DNA of 64,000 nucleotides from Hyphomicrobiales bacterium (GCA_021775525.1 JAJFHQ010000060.1:1-64000), one strand, 5' to 3'; counted from the first letter of the stretch, positions 18,275 through 29,027 are shown. Numbers and translations: made by a program. Notes: generated by a model from the sequence alone, not told the origin.

Positions 18275-18961
18275 TTACGGCATCAGCTTGTAGCCGCCCA
18301 TTTCGGTCAGCAGAAGCTCCGCGTTCGAGGGGTCTTTTTCGATCTTTTGACGCAGCCGGTAGATATGGGTTTCCAGCGTATGGGTGGTCACGCCGGCATT
18401 GTACCCCCACACCTCGTGCAGCAGCACATCGCGGGTCACGACATTTTCACCTGCACGGTACAGATATTTCAGGATCGACGTTTCCTTTTCCGTCAGCCGC
18501 ACCTTTGAGCCACCATCATTGACCAGCAATTTTGTTGCCGGGCGGAAGGTATAAGGGCCGATAGAGAACACAGCATCCTCGCTCTGCTCGTGCTGGCGCA
18601 GCTGGGCGCGAACGCGTGCCAGGAGAACGGAGAAACGGAACGGCTTGGTGACATAATCGTTGGCGCCGGATTCCAGACCGAGGATCATATCCGCGTCGGA
18701 GTCCTGGCCGGTCAGCATTATGATCGGGCTCTTGAACCCGTTCTTGCGCAGGATCTTGCAGCTTTCGCGACCGTCCATATCGGGCAATCCGACATCAAGC
18801 AAAATCAAGTCGATATGTTCTGTTTTTGAAAGCTCAAGACCTTGCGCCGCAGTCTCCGCGGCAAGGGAATCGAACTCATCATGCAGCGCGAACTGATCAC
18901 TCAGAGATTCGCGCAGGTCGTCATCGTCGTCGATAATCAGGATTTTTCGCGCGGTGCTCAT
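18275..18961 (-). CDS. OmpR-family response regulator
   Basis: A 228-residue two-component regulator. The receiver domain (5-120) has the acidic pocket IIDDDDD at 9-15, the phosphoacceptor Asp56 in LILLDVGLPDMDG, a Thr in IIMLTGQD and the Lys in YVTKPF. The C-terminal winged helix (135-228) ends LETHIYRLRQKIE. The start at 18961 is chosen because GGAG lies six bases upstream; the frame is open to 19018. No cognate histidine kinase is adjacent. It is divergent from the L,D-transpeptidase, which makes a cell-envelope role plausible but unproven. Confidence 0.93.
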   Translation of the reverse strand: MSTARKILIIDDDDDLRESLSDQFALHDEFDSLAAETAAQGLELSKTEHIDLILLDVGLPDMDGRESCKILRKNGFKSPIIMLTGQDSDADMILGLESGANDYVTKPFRFSVLLARVRAQLRQHEQSEDAVFSIGPYTFRPATKLLVNDGGSKVRLTEKETSILKYLYRAGENVVTRDVLLHEVWGYNAGVTTHTLETHIYRLRQKIEKDPSNAELLLTEMGGYKLMP

Positions 18962-19058
18962 GCTTCGCTCCATCGCGGATTTGCTTTCCGTTGGACACTC
19001 AATGATGTAAGTCGACATTTCAATCTGTCAACTTGCCCAATATCGGCCCCGCGTAAAC

Positions 19059-19613
19059 ATGCAGCGGCATAACAGACGGTCAAATGTCCGTGAACGGATT
19101 ACTCTCACCGTTCGCTCCCTGCCCGGCAATCGCAGCCGGGGCCTGGTGAATGGCGGCTTCTCGTCTCTCGCTTGTGCGCTGGGCACTTCAGGGATCGTGA
19201 CGCTAAAAAGCGAGGGAGATGGCGGCACCCCGGCTGGCTGCTGGCGCCTCCTGCAAGTCCTCTACCGGGCTGACAGGGTGATGAAGCCAGCAACTTCCTT
19301 GCCCGTTCGCCGCATAGCCCGAGATGACGGGTGGTGTGATGCCCCGAACGACCGCAATTACAATTCTGCTGTCCGGCTTCCCTACCCGGCGAGTGCTGAA
19401 GAGATGTGGCGCGGGGATTCGATCTACAACATCGTCGTGGTACTGGATCACAATACACGCCCCAGAATGCGAGGCCGCGGCAGCGCCGTGTTTATTCACC
19501 TGGCCCGGGAAGGTTTCACGCCGACCCAAGGATGTATCGCTTTCAATGAACGTGCACTGAGAATTCTGCTCAAACAATGCGGACCGGGCAGCACCATTTC
19601 AATATTGCCCTAA
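19059..19613 (+). CDS. L,D-transpeptidase (YkuD family)
   Basis: A 184-residue protein with the YkuD catalytic motif: His147 in VFIHLAR and the nucleophile Cys159 in TPTQGCIAF. Upstream lie GDGGTPAG and MWRGDSIYNIVVVLDHN, read as DGGTPAGCW and YNIVVVLDHN, typical of the short ErfK/YbiS-like branch. No clear signal peptide is present, unlike many family members, so export is unclear. Family enzymes form 3-3 peptidoglycan crosslinks or attach proteins to the wall. It overlaps the 3' end of the convergent YggS-family gene by four bases. Confidence 0.88.
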   Translation: MQRHNRRSNVRERITLTVRSLPGNRSRGLVNGGFSSLACALGTSGIVTLKSEGDGGTPAGCWRLLQVLYRADRVMKPATSLPVRRIARDDGWCDAPNDRNYNSAVRLPYPASAEEMWRGDSIYNIVVVLDHNTRPRMRGRGSAVFIHLAREGFTPTQGCIAFNERALRILLKQCGPGSTISILP

Positions 19614-20293
19614 CCGCGCTTTCCGAAAATTGCCGTGCCGACCCGCACATAGGTCGCGCCGAGCGCGACCGCACTTTCATAGTCTGCACTCATGCCCATG
19701 GAAAGTTCCTTCAGACCATTACGCGCGGCGATCTTGTTCAGCAGCGCGAAGTGCAGCGAAGGCTCCTCGTCAAGCGGCGGGATGCACATCAGGCCCTCAA
19801 TGATGAGGCCGAACTCATCGCGGCACTGGCTCACAAAGCCGTCCGTGTCGGCGGGTAGCACGCCAGCCTTTTGCTCTTCCTCGCCGGTATTGACCTGAAC
19901 CAGCAGCCGGGGATTTCGGCCGGTGCGTTCAATTTCGCTGGCAATAGCCCTGGCAATCTTCGACCGGTCGATTGTGTGAATCACATCGAACAGCTCGACC
20001 GCATCTCGCGCCTTGTTGGATTGCAACGGGCCAATCAAGTGCAATTCCACGTCCGGGAAACGCGCCTTGAGATCGGGCCATTTGCCCTGCGCTTCCTGCA
20101 CCCGATTCTCGCCGAACACTCTCTGCCCCGCCGCGATGACCGGTTCAATCCGGTCACTCGTCATGGTCTTCGATACGGCGATGAGCTTAATTTCACTCAC
20201 GGCACGCCCGGTGGAGGCTTTTATCTTTTCCTGAATGGCGGCGATACGGGAGGCGGGCGTCGCCTCCATATCGGGCATTGCGGGATTGCTCAT
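19610..20293 (-). CDS. YggS-family PLP homeostasis protein
   Basis: A 227-residue, single-domain TIM-barrel protein of the PLPBP/YggS family. The PLP lysine is K42 in LIAVSKTM. Other signatures are GENRVQEAQGKW, HLIGPLQSNKARDA, LLVQVNTGEEEQKAG and LSMGMSADYESAVALGAT, with the C-terminal VRVGTAIFG phosphate-binding loop. It buffers free pyridoxal phosphate and affects amino-acid metabolism; it has no racemase activity as far as is known for the family. It is divergent from leuS. Confidence 0.95.
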   Translation of the reverse strand: MSNPAMPDMEATPASRIAAIQEKIKASTGRAVSEIKLIAVSKTMTSDRIEPVIAAGQRVFGENRVQEAQGKWPDLKARFPDVELHLIGPLQSNKARDAVELFDVIHTIDRSKIARAIASEIERTGRNPRLLVQVNTGEEEQKAGVLPADTDGFVSQCRDEFGLIIEGLMCIPPLDEEPSLHFALLNKIAARNGLKELSMGMSADYESAVALGATYVRVGTAIFGKRG

Positions 20294-20448
20294 CTGTTCT
20301 CACCAGCGCTTAGACATGGGCCAGGACCGCCCTGCCGGACCATACGCGGCCTGGCCCGCTATGCAAGGTTTTCGCTGGTGTCTTGACCCTCCCGTATTTT
20401 TTGCCCACAACGGCGCTCAACGAGCCTCTCTCACAAGGAACCCGCACC

Positions 20449-23067
20449 ATGGTGCAATCGCGTTACAACCCGAAAGAGCGCGAATCCCACTGGCAGAAAA
20501 TCTGGGATGAGAAGGATCTTTTCCGCGCCAGTGAAGACGCACAAGGAGAGAAATACTACGTCCTGGAGATGTTCCCCTATCCATCGGGACGCATCCATAT
20601 GGGCCATGTGCGCAATTACACCATGGGTGACGTGGTGGCACGCTACAAACGCGCCAAGGGTTTCAACGTGCTTCACCCTATGGGATGGGACGCGTTCGGA
20701 ATGCCGGCTGAAAATGCCGCCATGGAGCGCGGTGTACACCCTGCCGAGTGGACCTACGCCAATATTGACGCGATGCGCACGCAGCTCAAGGCGCTCGGTC
20801 TTTCGCTTGACTGGAGCCGGGAGCTGGCGACCTGCGACCCCGAATATTACGCCCAGGAACAGAAGTTGTTCCTAGATTTCCTCGACAAGGGGCTGGTCTC
20901 ACGCCACTCAGCAAAGGTCAACTGGGACCCGGTCGACCACACCGTTCTTGCCAATGAGCAGGTGATTGATTGCAAGGGCTGGCGCTCGGGCGCCGAGGTT
21001 GAGCAGCGTGAACTCACCCAGTGGTTCTTCAAGATCTCCGACATGGCAGAGGAGCTGCTGCAGGCACTCGATGGACTTGAGCGCTGGCCTGAAAAAGTCC
21101 GCACCATGCAACGCAACTGGATTGGAAAATCCGAAGGACTTCAGTTCAAACTCGATCTGGTGGACGGAAAGGGTCAACCGGCAGGCGATCTGGAAGTTTT
21201 CTCCACCCGCCACGACACCATCTTCGGCATGACCTTCTGCGCGGTATCTGTCGACCATCCGCTGGCAACCCAGGCAGCAAAATTGAACGATGCGCTATCA
21301 GCCTATATCGAGGATTGCCGTCGCGCCGCCACCACGGAGGAGGCCCTTGAGAAAGCTGAAAAGACCGGCTTTGATATTGGTCTTCGCGTCGCTCATCCCT
21401 TCATAGATGGCAAATCCGTTCCCGTCTTTGCCGCCAATTTTGTGCTGATGGGTTATGGCACCGGCGCCATTTTCGGGTGCCCCGGTCACGACCAGCGGGA
21501 CTTTGATTTCTGCAAAGCGCTTGGCATTGACATCATCCCCGTGGTTGCACCGGCAGATCTGAAGGGCAACGCGCTCACCGCCTATGTCGACGAGTATTCA
21601 GACCGTGATGAGATTTTTGCCGGCGATGGCTTGCTGGTAAATTCCGATTTTCTCGACGGCCTGACCATCGACAAGGCCAAGCAGGAAATCGCGAAGCGCT
21701 ACGAGGCGCTGGGCAAAGGTTCGCGGAAAGTGAATTTCCGCCTGCGAGATTGGGGCATTTCGCGGCAGCGCTATTGGGGCTGTCCTATCCCGGTCATCCA
21801 TTGCGAAGCCTGTGGCGTCGTTCCGGTACCGGTTGCCGATTTGCCGGTGAAGCTGCCCGATGATGTCACATTTGACACCCCGGGCAATCCCCTGGACAGG
21901 CACCCGACTTGGAAAAATGCCGAATGTCCAGGCTGCGGGGAAAAAGCACGCCGTGAAACGGATACTTTTGACACCTTCGTCGACTCATCATGGTACTTCG
22001 CACGCTTTTGTTCCCCCCAGGCGGATGAGCCAGCCATTCGCAGCGCGGTCGATTACTGGCTTCCGGTGGATCAGTACATCGGAGGTATCGAGCACGCCAT
22101 ATTGCACCTGCTCTATTCCAGGTTCTTCACACGCGCCATGAAAGAAACCGGATATGCCGGAATGAGTGAACCTTTCGACGGGCTGTTCACACAAGGCATG
22201 GTCAACCATGAGACCTACAAGCTTGAGGACGGGTCCTGGGTGGCGCCCGTTGACGTTCGAATCGAAGGCGACGGAGAAGAGCGCCGCGCGTTCCATGCCG
22301 GGAATGGCGCACCTCTCAAGATCGGATCGATCGAGAAGATGTCCAAGTCAAAGCACAACACCGTCGATCCTGAGGATATTATTGGCCATTACGGTGCAGA
22401 CACCATTCGCTGGTTCATGCTGTCCGATTCGCCCCCCGAGCGCGATGTGCAATGGACCGAAGCCGGTGTGGAAGGCGCCTGGCGGTTTGTCCAGAGGCTC
22501 TGGCGTCTGGTCGGGGAACTGGCCCCCAGGGCCTGCGCGCCGGGCACAGCAATGCCCGAAACTTTTGGTGATGATGCCCTGGCGCTGCGCCGTGCCGCTC
22601 ACAAGGCGCTGAACGAGGTTTCCCGCGACATCGAGGCGCTGCGCTTCAACCGCGCCGTTGCGCATGTTTACGAGTTCACGAACGCGCTTTCCGCCATATC
22701 TACCGAGGGTGGTGAGGATTTGTTATGGGCGTTACGAGAAGCCCTGGAGATTCTAATTGCGCTGGTCGGCCCAATGATGCCGCATTTAGGGGAAGAATGC
22801 TGGAAAGCGCTGAACACACGCCAGGAACTATTGGCGCAATCGCCCTGGCCCAGCGCCGACCCGGCGCTACTTGTTGAAGACACGGTGACGATCGCCGTTC
22901 AAGTTAACGGCAAGCGAAGGGATGAATTGACAGTTGCGCGAGACGCGACGAAAGAGGATATTGAAGCTGCCGCACTAAATCTGGATAATGTGCAGCGTGC
23001 TATCGAGGGTCGGGATGTTAAAAAAATCATCGTGGTGCCTCAGAGGATCGTCAATGTCGTTGCATAA
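20449..23067 (+). CDS. leuS: Leucyl-tRNA synthetase
   Basis: An 872-residue class Ia synthetase of the usual size. The HIGH-type motif is [11 protein letters not shown] (43-53) and the KMSKS motif is at about 630 ([12 protein letters not shown]). The CP1 editing domain (about 225-420) has the hydrolytic segment [16 protein letters not shown] zinc-like [16 protein letters not shown] region is visible around 450-500. The ATG at 20449 follows an AAGGA site at an ideal distance; the frame is open upstream to 20383. The gene overlaps lptE by 14 bases, implying translational coupling. Confidence 0.97.
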   Translation: MVQSRYNPKERESHWQKIWDEKDLFRASEDAQGEKYYVLEMFPYPSGRIHMGHVRNYTMGDVVARYKRAKGFNVLHPMGWDAFGMPAENAAMERGVHPAEWTYANIDAMRTQLKALGLSLDWSRELATCDPEYYAQEQKLFLDFLDKGLVSRHSAKVNWDPVDHTVLANEQVIDCKGWRSGAEVEQRELTQWFFKISDMAEELLQALDGLERWPEKVRTMQRNWIGKSEGLQFKLDLVDGKGQPAGDLEVFSTRHDTIFGMTFCAVSVDHPLATQAAKLNDALSAYIEDCRRAATTEEALEKAEKTGFDIGLRVAHPFIDGKSVPVFAANFVLMGYGTGAIFGCPGHDQRDFDFCKALGIDIIPVVAPADLKGNALTAYVDEYSDRDEIFAGDGLLVNSDFLDGLTIDKAKQEIAKRYEALGKGSRKVNFRLRDWGISRQRYWGCPIPVIHCEACGVVPVPVADLPVKLPDDVTFDTPGNPLDRHPTWKNAECPGCGEKARRETDTFDTFVDSSWYFARFCSPQADEPAIRSAVDYWLPVDQYIGGIEHAILHLLYSRFFTRAMKETGYAGMSEPFDGLFTQGMVNHETYKLEDGSWVAPVDVRIEGDGEERRAFHAGNGAPLKIGSIEKMSKSKHNTVDPEDIIGHYGADTIRWFMLSDSPPERDVQWTEAGVEGAWRFVQRLWRLVGELAPRACAPGTAMPETFGDDALALRRAAHKALNEVSRDIEALRFNRAVAHVYEFTNALSAISTEGGEDLLWALREALEILIALVGPMMPHLGEECWKALNTRQELLAQSPWPSADPALLVEDTVTIAVQVNGKRRDELTVARDATKEDIEAAALNLDNVQRAIEGRDVKKIIVVPQRIVNVVA

Positions 23068-23599
23068 CGGACCAAAGCAGAAAGAGACACACAGCCGCCG
23101 GCGCATGTTGGCGCTGCTGGGTTCGGCATTGCTCGCCGGGCCGCTGGTGTCTGCCTGTCAGCCGCTATACGGAACCACCCAGAGCGGGGCCCGGCTCAAG
23201 GACGTGATGGCCGGCCTGCAAATTCCCGAAATCCCGGGCCGGGTGGGCCAGCGCGTTCGCAACGAGCTGATCTTCGGAACAACCGGAGGCGGGCGACCCG
23301 CCGATGCGCTGTACCGTATCGACATCTCCGTGCGCGAATCGATCACCAATACGCTGGTGGAGTTGACCGGTGACGTCCAGGGCCAGCTGGTCAATGTCGA
23401 AGCCCAGTTCTCGCTGGTTCGACTTGCCGACAGCCAGGTCGTCCTCACCGGCAAGAGTGCGGGCCGTGCGGCCCTTGACCGTTTCAACCCGATATTCACC
23501 AACACCCGCGCCCAACTTGATGCCGAGAACCGCGCCGCGCGCGTTGTGGCAGATGGCATCCGCACCCGCATCGCCGCGTTCCTTTCCAGCACGGCCTGA
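23054..23599 (+). CDS. lptE: LPS-assembly lipoprotein LptE
   Basis: A 181-residue outer-membrane lipoprotein that plugs LptD. The N-terminus has arginines (SRRRML) and a hydrophobic core ending in the lipobox LVSAC, giving lipidated Cys35. The mature domain shows the LptE pattern of alternating beta strands ([17 protein letters not shown], then [19 protein letters not shown]). The start overlaps the leuS terminus. It is the usual middle gene of the alphaproteobacterial leuS-lptE-holA group. Confidence 0.9.
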   Translation: MSLHNGPKQKETHSRRRMLALLGSALLAGPLVSACQPLYGTTQSGARLKDVMAGLQIPEIPGRVGQRVRNELIFGTTGGGRPADALYRIDISVRESITNTLVELTGDVQGQLVNVEAQFSLVRLADSQVVLTGKSAGRAALDRFNPIFTNTRAQLDAENRAARVVADGIRTRIAAFLSSTA

Positions 23600-23643
23600 T
23601 CCGTATCATTGGTTTCGGCCGCCACAAACACCGGGCAGCATAA

Positions 23644-24669
23644 ATGGTTGCTTTCAAGGCTGGCCAGACCACAGCTTTCATCAGATCACCCCAAGCGAAA
23701 TACAGCGCCGCTCTTGTCTACGGACCGGACGCCGCACTGGTTTCCGAACGCGCCCGCGAATTGGCGCGAAACATGGTCAGTGCCCAGGAGCCCCATGCGG
23801 AACTCATCCGGATTGATGATCGTGATCTAGCAGAGAACCCGGACAAGCTCGCTGTCGAGTTGCAGATGTTGTCGATGTTCTCCGAACGGCGCGTGGTTCA
23901 CGTCAAGGCGGAACGGCGCCTGAAGCCAGACACCCTGAAAGAACTGCTCGCGGGTAAACTTGCCGCCGCGCTTATTGTCGAGGCTGGCAATCTGCGTCCC
24001 TCGTCTCCCTTGAGAAAATTGTTTGAAGCGAGTGACGGCACCGTGGCGCTGCCCTGTTACGCCGACCCGGCACGCGACATGGGACCCTTGATCGATGACG
24101 AACTTTCGGCCTGCGGTGTGCGCATTTCCCGCGAGGCGCGGACCCACCTGATAAGCCAGCTCGGAGTGGATATCGGACAGGCGCGTGGTGAATGCGCCAA
24201 GCTCGCAACCTATGCCGGCACGAACTCAGAAATCAGCATCGGGGACATCGACGCAATCATCGGTGATATGGGGGCAGGGCTGGTAGATGCGCTGGCCTCG
24301 GCAACACTTGAAGGAAGAACTGCCGAGGCGCTCTCACAGCTCGATGCGCTTCTTGCCAGCGGGCAAAGCACACACAGCGCGCTTGCCGCACTAAGCCGCA
24401 CCTTCCAGGGCTTGTACCGGCTGTGTGCCGCTGTTGAGGCCGGGTATCAAGCCAAGTCGGCAATTGCGAAATTCCGGCCACCTCTGCATTTTAAACAGCG
24501 TGACGCCCTTCTGGCTCAATCACGAAACTGGAGCAGGCGGGCGGCGGCAAATGCCCTTCAGAGGGTCCAGGAGACCATGAAGGCAACACGCCTGACACCG
24601 GGTCTGGATGCCGAGTTGACTGAGCGACTGCTCATAGCAATCAGCCGTAGAAAATCTGTAACATATTGA
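23644..24669 (+). CDS. holA: DNA polymerase III delta subunit
   Basis: A 341-residue clamp-loader subunit. The N-terminal AAA-like domain has YGPDAALVSERARELA, as expected of delta, and lacks a functional P-loop. Domain II and the C-terminal collar (about 210-335) are helical, with LDALLASGQSTHSALAALSR and the FKQRDALLAQSRNW segment. Delta opens the beta clamp. It converges on parB with only six bases between the stop codons. Confidence 0.93.
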   Translation: MVAFKAGQTTAFIRSPQAKYSAALVYGPDAALVSERARELARNMVSAQEPHAELIRIDDRDLAENPDKLAVELQMLSMFSERRVVHVKAERRLKPDTLKELLAGKLAAALIVEAGNLRPSSPLRKLFEASDGTVALPCYADPARDMGPLIDDELSACGVRISREARTHLISQLGVDIGQARGECAKLATYAGTNSEISIGDIDAIIGDMGAGLVDALASATLEGRTAEALSQLDALLASGQSTHSALAALSRTFQGLYRLCAAVEAGYQAKSAIAKFRPPLHFKQRDALLAQSRNWSRRAAANALQRVQETMKATRLTPGLDAELTERLLIAISRRKSVTY

Positions 24670-24675
24670 ATATTA

Positions 24676-25554
24676 TTATTTTTTACCCGGTGCTTTGAGC
24701 AGTCTCCGACGTAAATCCTCAAACTGCTCCAAGGTTGAGTAGGCAATCCGCAACTCGCCCTTCTCGCCCTTACCAGAGACCATGCTCACTCCAAGACCAA
24801 GCGCATCAGAGAGTTCGCGCTCTGCCGCACGGGTATCAGCGTCCTTGGGGCTGGACTTTCCGACCGGCGCTTTCTTCGACTTGCCGCGCCGCTGGATGAG
24901 CGCTTCCACGTCACGCACGCTCAGCTCCCGCTTGACGATATCGCGGGCCAACACCTCGGCATCATCGATGCCGATGAGAGCACGGGCATGCCCCGCACTA
25001 AGCACTCCATCACGCACCAGCTCCTGGACGCCAGAGGGCAGCTTCAACAGCCGCAGGATATTGGTGAGATGGCTCCGGCTCTTGCCAACAATCTCGGCCA
25101 GCTCATCCTGCTTGTACTTGTAGGTATCGATCAGTTGCCGGTACCCTGCCGCCTCTTCGATGGCGTTCAGATCCGAGCGCTGGACGTTTTCGATAATGGC
25201 GACTTCCAGCGCCTGCTGGTCGGTCATGTCGCGGACGATGACGGGGATCTCATGGAGGGCTGCCGCCTGGGCAGCGCGCCAACGGCGTTCACCGGCGACG
25301 ATCTCGAAGCCGCCCGCTTCTCCATTCACCGGCCGCACCACGATCGGCTGGACCACGCCGCGCGCCCTGATTGAGTCTGACAGCTCTTTCAGCTCACTCT
25401 CGGAGAATCTGGTACGCGGGTTCAGTGAACTCGGGCGTACAGCCTCGATGGCCACGGTGCGGAGACCCTCGAGGCCTGTCGCCGCCGCCACATCCGCCGC
25501 CTCGTTGATAAGGCTTGTGAGCCCACGTCCAAGCCGCCTTTTCGGTGCCGCCAT
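24676..25554 (-). CDS. parB: Chromosome partitioning protein ParB
   Basis: A 292-residue CTP-dependent DNA clamp. The CTP-binding segment GERRWRA is at 88-94 and the ENVQRSDLN box is at about 122-130. The parS-reading helix-turn-helix is at about 149-172 (ELAEIVGKSRSHLTNILRLL is split here as ELAEIVGKSR and SHLTNILRLL). A basic linker precedes the C-terminal dimer domain (about 235-292). Exact parS sites lie 1.4 and 3.5 kb upstream in the same operon. It is cotranscribed with parA, 12 bp apart. Confidence 0.97.
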   Translation of the reverse strand: MAAPKRRLGRGLTSLINEAADVAAATGLEGLRTVAIEAVRPSSLNPRTRFSESELKELSDSIRARGVVQPIVVRPVNGEAGGFEIVAGERRWRAAQAAALHEIPVIVRDMTDQQALEVAIIENVQRSDLNAIEEAAGYRQLIDTYKYKQDELAEIVGKSRSHLTNILRLLKLPSGVQELVRDGVLSAGHARALIGIDDAEVLARDIVKRELSVRDVEALIQRRGKSKKAPVGKSSPKDADTRAAERELSDALGLGVSMVSGKGEKGELRIAYSTLEQFEDLRRRLLKAPGKK

Positions 25555-25566
25555 AAGATACGCCCC

Positions 25567-26412
25567 CTAGGCCGCAGCCAATCCGCGCTCACGGCGGATC
25601 AGTTCTTTTGCGACCTCGATATAGGCCTTGGAGCCCTTGCACTGCATGTCATAGACGAGGGCTGGCTGGCCAAACGACGGCGCCTCTGACAGCCGTACAT
25701 TGCGCGGGATGGTGTTGGCGTAAACCTTCTTGCCAAGAAACGCTCGCACATCTTCCTCGACCTGCTGGGTCAGCGCTTGGCGGCCATCATGCATGGTGAG
25801 AATGACGCCCTGAATGATGAGGTTTGGATTGAGGCTCTTGCGGGCCTCATCAATGGTGTCGACCAGAAGGCTCAAACCCTCGAGCGCGAAGAACTCACAT
25901 TGCAGAGGGACGATCACAGCGTCGGCAGCGGCCAGTGCATTGAGGGTGAGAACGTTAAGCGAAGGCGGACAATCGATCAGCACATATGATGGTACATCTC
26001 GCTCGCCATTCGCCGCCAGCGATGCGCTGTGCGCCTTGAGCGCATCGCGCAGCCCGTAGTTCTTGTGCTTGTTGCTGGCGGCTTCGCGCTCCACCATCAT
26101 CAGATCGATATGCCCTGGTACAATGGACATGCCCTCGATTTCGGTTGGACGCTGCGCCTCGAGGACGCTGCTTTTACCGGTGAGCACCTCCAATGTCGAA
26201 GGGGATCGGGCTTCTGAAGTATTGGGGATCCCCAGCCCCGTGCTGGCATTGCCCTGTGGATCGAGATCGATAATCAGGACCTTCTCGCCAACAGCCGCCA
26301 GTGCCGTACCAAGGTTGATGGCCGTCGTGGTCTTGCCAACCCCGCCCTTCTGATTCGCCAGCGCAAGGATTCTCGGGCCCGTGTGAGATTTACTCAATTG
26401 CCGCCTCCACAT
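25567..26412 (-). CDS. parA: Chromosome partitioning ATPase ParA
   Basis: A 281-residue deviant-Walker ATPase. The P-loop KGGVGKTT is at 22-29 with the signature lysine. Switch regions are LIIDLDPQGNASTGLG and YVLIDCPPSLN. The N-terminal tail (1-13) is short, unlike plasmid ParA proteins with an HTH, which supports a chromosomal type. Its start overlaps the rsmG stop by 19 bases, indicating coupling in the mnmG-rsmG-parA-parB operon. It drives origin segregation with ParB. Confidence 0.97.
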   Translation of the reverse strand: MWRRQLSKSHTGPRILALANQKGGVGKTTTAINLGTALAAVGEKVLIIDLDPQGNASTGLGIPNTSEARSPSTLEVLTGKSSVLEAQRPTEIEGMSIVPGHIDLMMVEREAASNKHKNYGLRDALKAHSASLAANGERDVPSYVLIDCPPSLNVLTLNALAAADAVIVPLQCEFFALEGLSLLVDTIDEARKSLNPNLIIQGVILTMHDGRQALTQQVEEDVRAFLGKKVYANTIPRNVRLSEAPSFGQPALVYDMQCKGSKAYIEVAKELIRRERGLAAA

Positions 26413-27071
26413 GTCTCTATCCCTTTTCGCTGTAATCCTGTCACCTGAACTATCGAGGCCTCTTTTTCCGTCAGACTGGGGTGCAGCCGCGCCTCCAACG
26501 TCCAGTCTTTCTCTGCCCCGGCGAGTTCCTGGCTCGCAGTGCGCCCCTTCAGGAATAGACCGATCGTCCTGGCCGTAAAGAAGGGGGAGGCCATGGCGAG
26601 CAGGTCATTCAAGGGTGAGAGCGCCCGTGCAGTAACAATATCAATATCATCGAATTTAGCCGTAGCCCCGAGGCTTTCAATCCGCTCGCAGTGAATTTCC
26701 ACAGGACTCCCCGTTTCGCGCACAACTTCATGGCAAAAAGCGCATTTTCGCGCATTGCTTTCAACAATGTGCACGAGGCTATCCTCCCGATTCGCGAAAC
26801 AAATCGCAATAACCAATCCCGGAAATCCTGCTCCCGAGCCCAAATCGAGCCATTTGGCCGAATCTGGTGCGAGTGCCAAAAGCTGTGCGCTATCGGAAAA
26901 ATGGCGATGCCAGACCAGATCCAGCGTCTTTGGCGCCACAAGGTTTGTGCCCTTTTGCCATTGCCGCAACAGAGCTTCGTAGATCTCCATCCGCTCGATT
27001 GTTTCACGTGAAACATTGAAATGGGCGGCAAAGCGTTCGGGCGTATCGAGTTGCGGGAGGCTCATTTGCAT
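26394..27071 (-). CDS. rsmG: 16S rRNA m7G527 methyltransferase
   Basis: A 225-residue SAM-dependent methyltransferase (GidB). The SAM loop is LDLGSGAGFPGLV (75-87), with NLVAPKTLDLVWHRHFSDS before it and VTARALSPL later. It modifies G527 of 16S rRNA; loss gives low-level streptomycin resistance in other bacteria. Codons 19-24 are encoded by a perfect parS sequence, so this segment of the protein is constrained by both functions. Confidence 0.95.
   Translation of the reverse strand: MQMSLPQLDTPERFAAHFNVSRETIERMEIYEALLRQWQKGTNLVAPKTLDLVWHRHFSDSAQLLALAPDSAKWLDLGSGAGFPGLVIAICFANREDSLVHIVESNARKCAFCHEVVRETGSPVEIHCERIESLGATAKFDDIDIVTARALSPLNDLLAMASPFFTARTIGLFLKGRTASQELAGAEKDWTLEARLHPSLTEKEASIVQVTGLQRKGIETCGGGN
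27000..27015. promoter_or_regulatory. Perfect parS site inside rsmG
   Basis: An exact 16-bp match to the ParB target TGTTTCACGTGAAACA, a perfect palindrome, in the 5' coding part of rsmG. ParB nucleates here. It lies about 6.6 kb from the inferred oriC. Confidence 0.95.
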
Positions 27072-27081
27072 GAGGCCGCCA

Positions 27082-28947
27082 TCAGGCAGATTTCCGGGCA
27101 GGCGCCTTCTTCACATGAGCCGCCAGCAGCATCAGCGCGGCCGGTGTAATGCCGTCGATGCGAGAAGCCTGTCCCACGGTGGCCGGCTTTTGCGCAGTGA
27201 GCTTCTGGCGCACCTCGTTGGACAGCCCTGATATGACTTCGTAGTCAATGTCCCTGGGTATGGTCGCCGCTTCGTCCTTACGGAAGGCGGCGATGTCCGC
27301 TTCCTGCCGCTTTAGATAAACCGAATAGCGCGCATCAGTCTCAATTTGTCCGCCAATTTCCGGAGAAATGTCAGATATCTCCGGCCAAACACCCTCAAGC
27401 GCTGTCAGATCGATCCCGGGATATGAGAGGAGCTCAAAGGCGCTGCGCCGCCTCCCATCCTGATTGACGCTTAAGCCCGCTCTTACGGCCTCTGTGGGGG
27501 TGAGAGAGAGGGTTTCGAACATCCGGGAAGCCTCTTGCAGTGCATTGGACTTGGCGCCAAAAGCGGTCCTGCGTTCAGCTCCAATACAACCCACCTGCTC
27601 GCCCAATGGTGTCAGGCGCTGGTCTGCATTGTCGGCGCGCAACTTGAGCCGGTATTCAGCTCGCGATGTAAACATGCGGTAGGGTTCTGTGACCCCGCGC
27701 GTGACCAGATCATCGATCATGACGCCCAGATATGCGTCCGCACGGCTGATGGTGAAAGTTTCTCCCGCCCCAGATGCCAACAGTGCTGCATTCAACCCGG
27801 CTACAAGACCTTGCCCCGCCGCCTCTTCATATCCTGTGGTCCCATTGATCTGACCCGCAAGATACAGCCCTGAAAGGGACTTGACCTGGAGCGTGGGATC
27901 AAGCTCCCGGGGATCTACATAGTCATATTCGATTGCGTAGCCGGGCTGCAGTATTTTTGCCTCTTCAAGCCCCGGAATGGTTTTGAGGAAAGCGTGCTGC
28001 ACGTCTTCCGGTAGAGAGGTCGAAATGCCGTTGGGATAGACGGTATCGTCGTCGAGACCTTCGGGCTCGAGGAATATTTGGTGCGCATCGCGCTCCTTGA
28101 ACCGCACCACCTTGTCCTCGATGGAGGGACAATAGCGCGGCCCCGTGCCTTCGATCTGGCCCGAATAGATCGGTGCATCCTCAAGGTTCTTATCAATAAT
28201 CGCGTGAGTTTCCGCGTTGGTGAAGGTGATATGGCAGGGTACCTGCGCGCGCTGGATACTGTCTGTCAGGAACGAGAAGGGTGTTGCCGGGTCATCGCCA
28301 TGCTGGATGGCAAGGCCATCCCATGCGATCGTCGTCCCATCGAGGCGCGGCGGCGTGCCGGTCTTCAGCCGGCCCATGCCGAACCCCATGTCATAGAGCC
28401 TGTCCGAGAGTTTCAGCGCCGGCGCTTCACCCATGCGTCCTGCCGGTATTTTCTGTTTGCCCACATGGATAAGCCCGTTGAGGAAGGTGCCCGTGGTCAG
28501 CACAACGCTTCCTGCACTGATTTCCTCGCCTTCCATCGTGACCACACCGCAGACTTTTCCTTGCTTGAGAACGAGGTCTTCAACACCGGCCTCGATCACC
28601 TCAAGGTTATCTGTCTCTCTGATCGCTGCCTGCATGGCCTCGCGGTAAAGCTTTCTGTCAGCCTGGGCGCGCGGCCCCTGGACGGCCGGGCCTTTTGACC
28701 GGTTGAGGACACGGAATTGAATTCCCGCCGCATCGGCCACACGGCCCATCAGCCCGTCCAGCGCATCGATCTCGCGCACAAGGTGGCCCTTGCCGAGACC
28801 GCCAATGGCCGGATTACAGGACATTTCGCCGATGGTCGCGAATTTGTGGGTCACAAGTGCCGTATGCGCGCCCATGCGCGCAGATGCTGCCGCTGCTTCG
28901 CAGCCGGCATGCCCACCACCGATCACTATGACATCAAAAGACTTCAT
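27082..28947 (-). CDS. mnmG: tRNA uridine-5-carboxymethylaminomethyl modification enzyme MnmG
   Basis: A 621-residue FAD enzyme (GidA). The FAD loop GGGHAG is at 10-15. The family motifs [22 protein letters not shown] (read as [12 protein letters not shown] and [11 protein letters not shown]) and [21 protein letters not shown] (read as [16 protein letters not shown]) are intact. The helical C-terminus (about 560-610) binds tRNA and MnmE. With MnmE it installs the cmnm5 group on wobble U34. It is 11 bp from rsmG and 80 bp from mnmE, with parS in the gap. Confidence 0.97.
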   Translation of the reverse strand: MKSFDVIVIGGGHAGCEAAAASARMGAHTALVTHKFATIGEMSCNPAIGGLGKGHLVREIDALDGLMGRVADAAGIQFRVLNRSKGPAVQGPRAQADRKLYREAMQAAIRETDNLEVIEAGVEDLVLKQGKVCGVVTMEGEEISAGSVVLTTGTFLNGLIHVGKQKIPAGRMGEAPALKLSDRLYDMGFGMGRLKTGTPPRLDGTTIAWDGLAIQHGDDPATPFSFLTDSIQRAQVPCHITFTNAETHAIIDKNLEDAPIYSGQIEGTGPRYCPSIEDKVVRFKERDAHQIFLEPEGLDDDTVYPNGISTSLPEDVQHAFLKTIPGLEEAKILQPGYAIEYDYVDPRELDPTLQVKSLSGLYLAGQINGTTGYEEAAGQGLVAGLNAALLASGAGETFTISRADAYLGVMIDDLVTRGVTEPYRMFTSRAEYRLKLRADNADQRLTPLGEQVGCIGAERRTAFGAKSNALQEASRMFETLSLTPTEAVRAGLSVNQDGRRRSAFELLSYPGIDLTALEGVWPEISDISPEIGGQIETDARYSVYLKRQEADIAAFRKDEAATIPRDIDYEVISGLSNEVRQKLTAQKPATVGQASRIDGITPAALMLLAAHVKKAPARKSA

Positions 28948-29011
28948 GGGAGCGATGATCTATCTGGTTGCGGGTATAACGTCAAAGCATACCGGTTTGC
29001 CGAAGACTGCA

Positions 29012-29027
29012 TGTTTCACGTGAAACA
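29012..29027. promoter_or_regulatory. Perfect parS site between mnmE and mnmG
   Basis: A second exact copy of TGTTTCACGTGAAACA, directly abutting the mnmE stop codon and 65 bp before the mnmG start. It is about 2 kb from the parS in rsmG, forming a small ParB-loading cluster. Confidence 0.95.
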
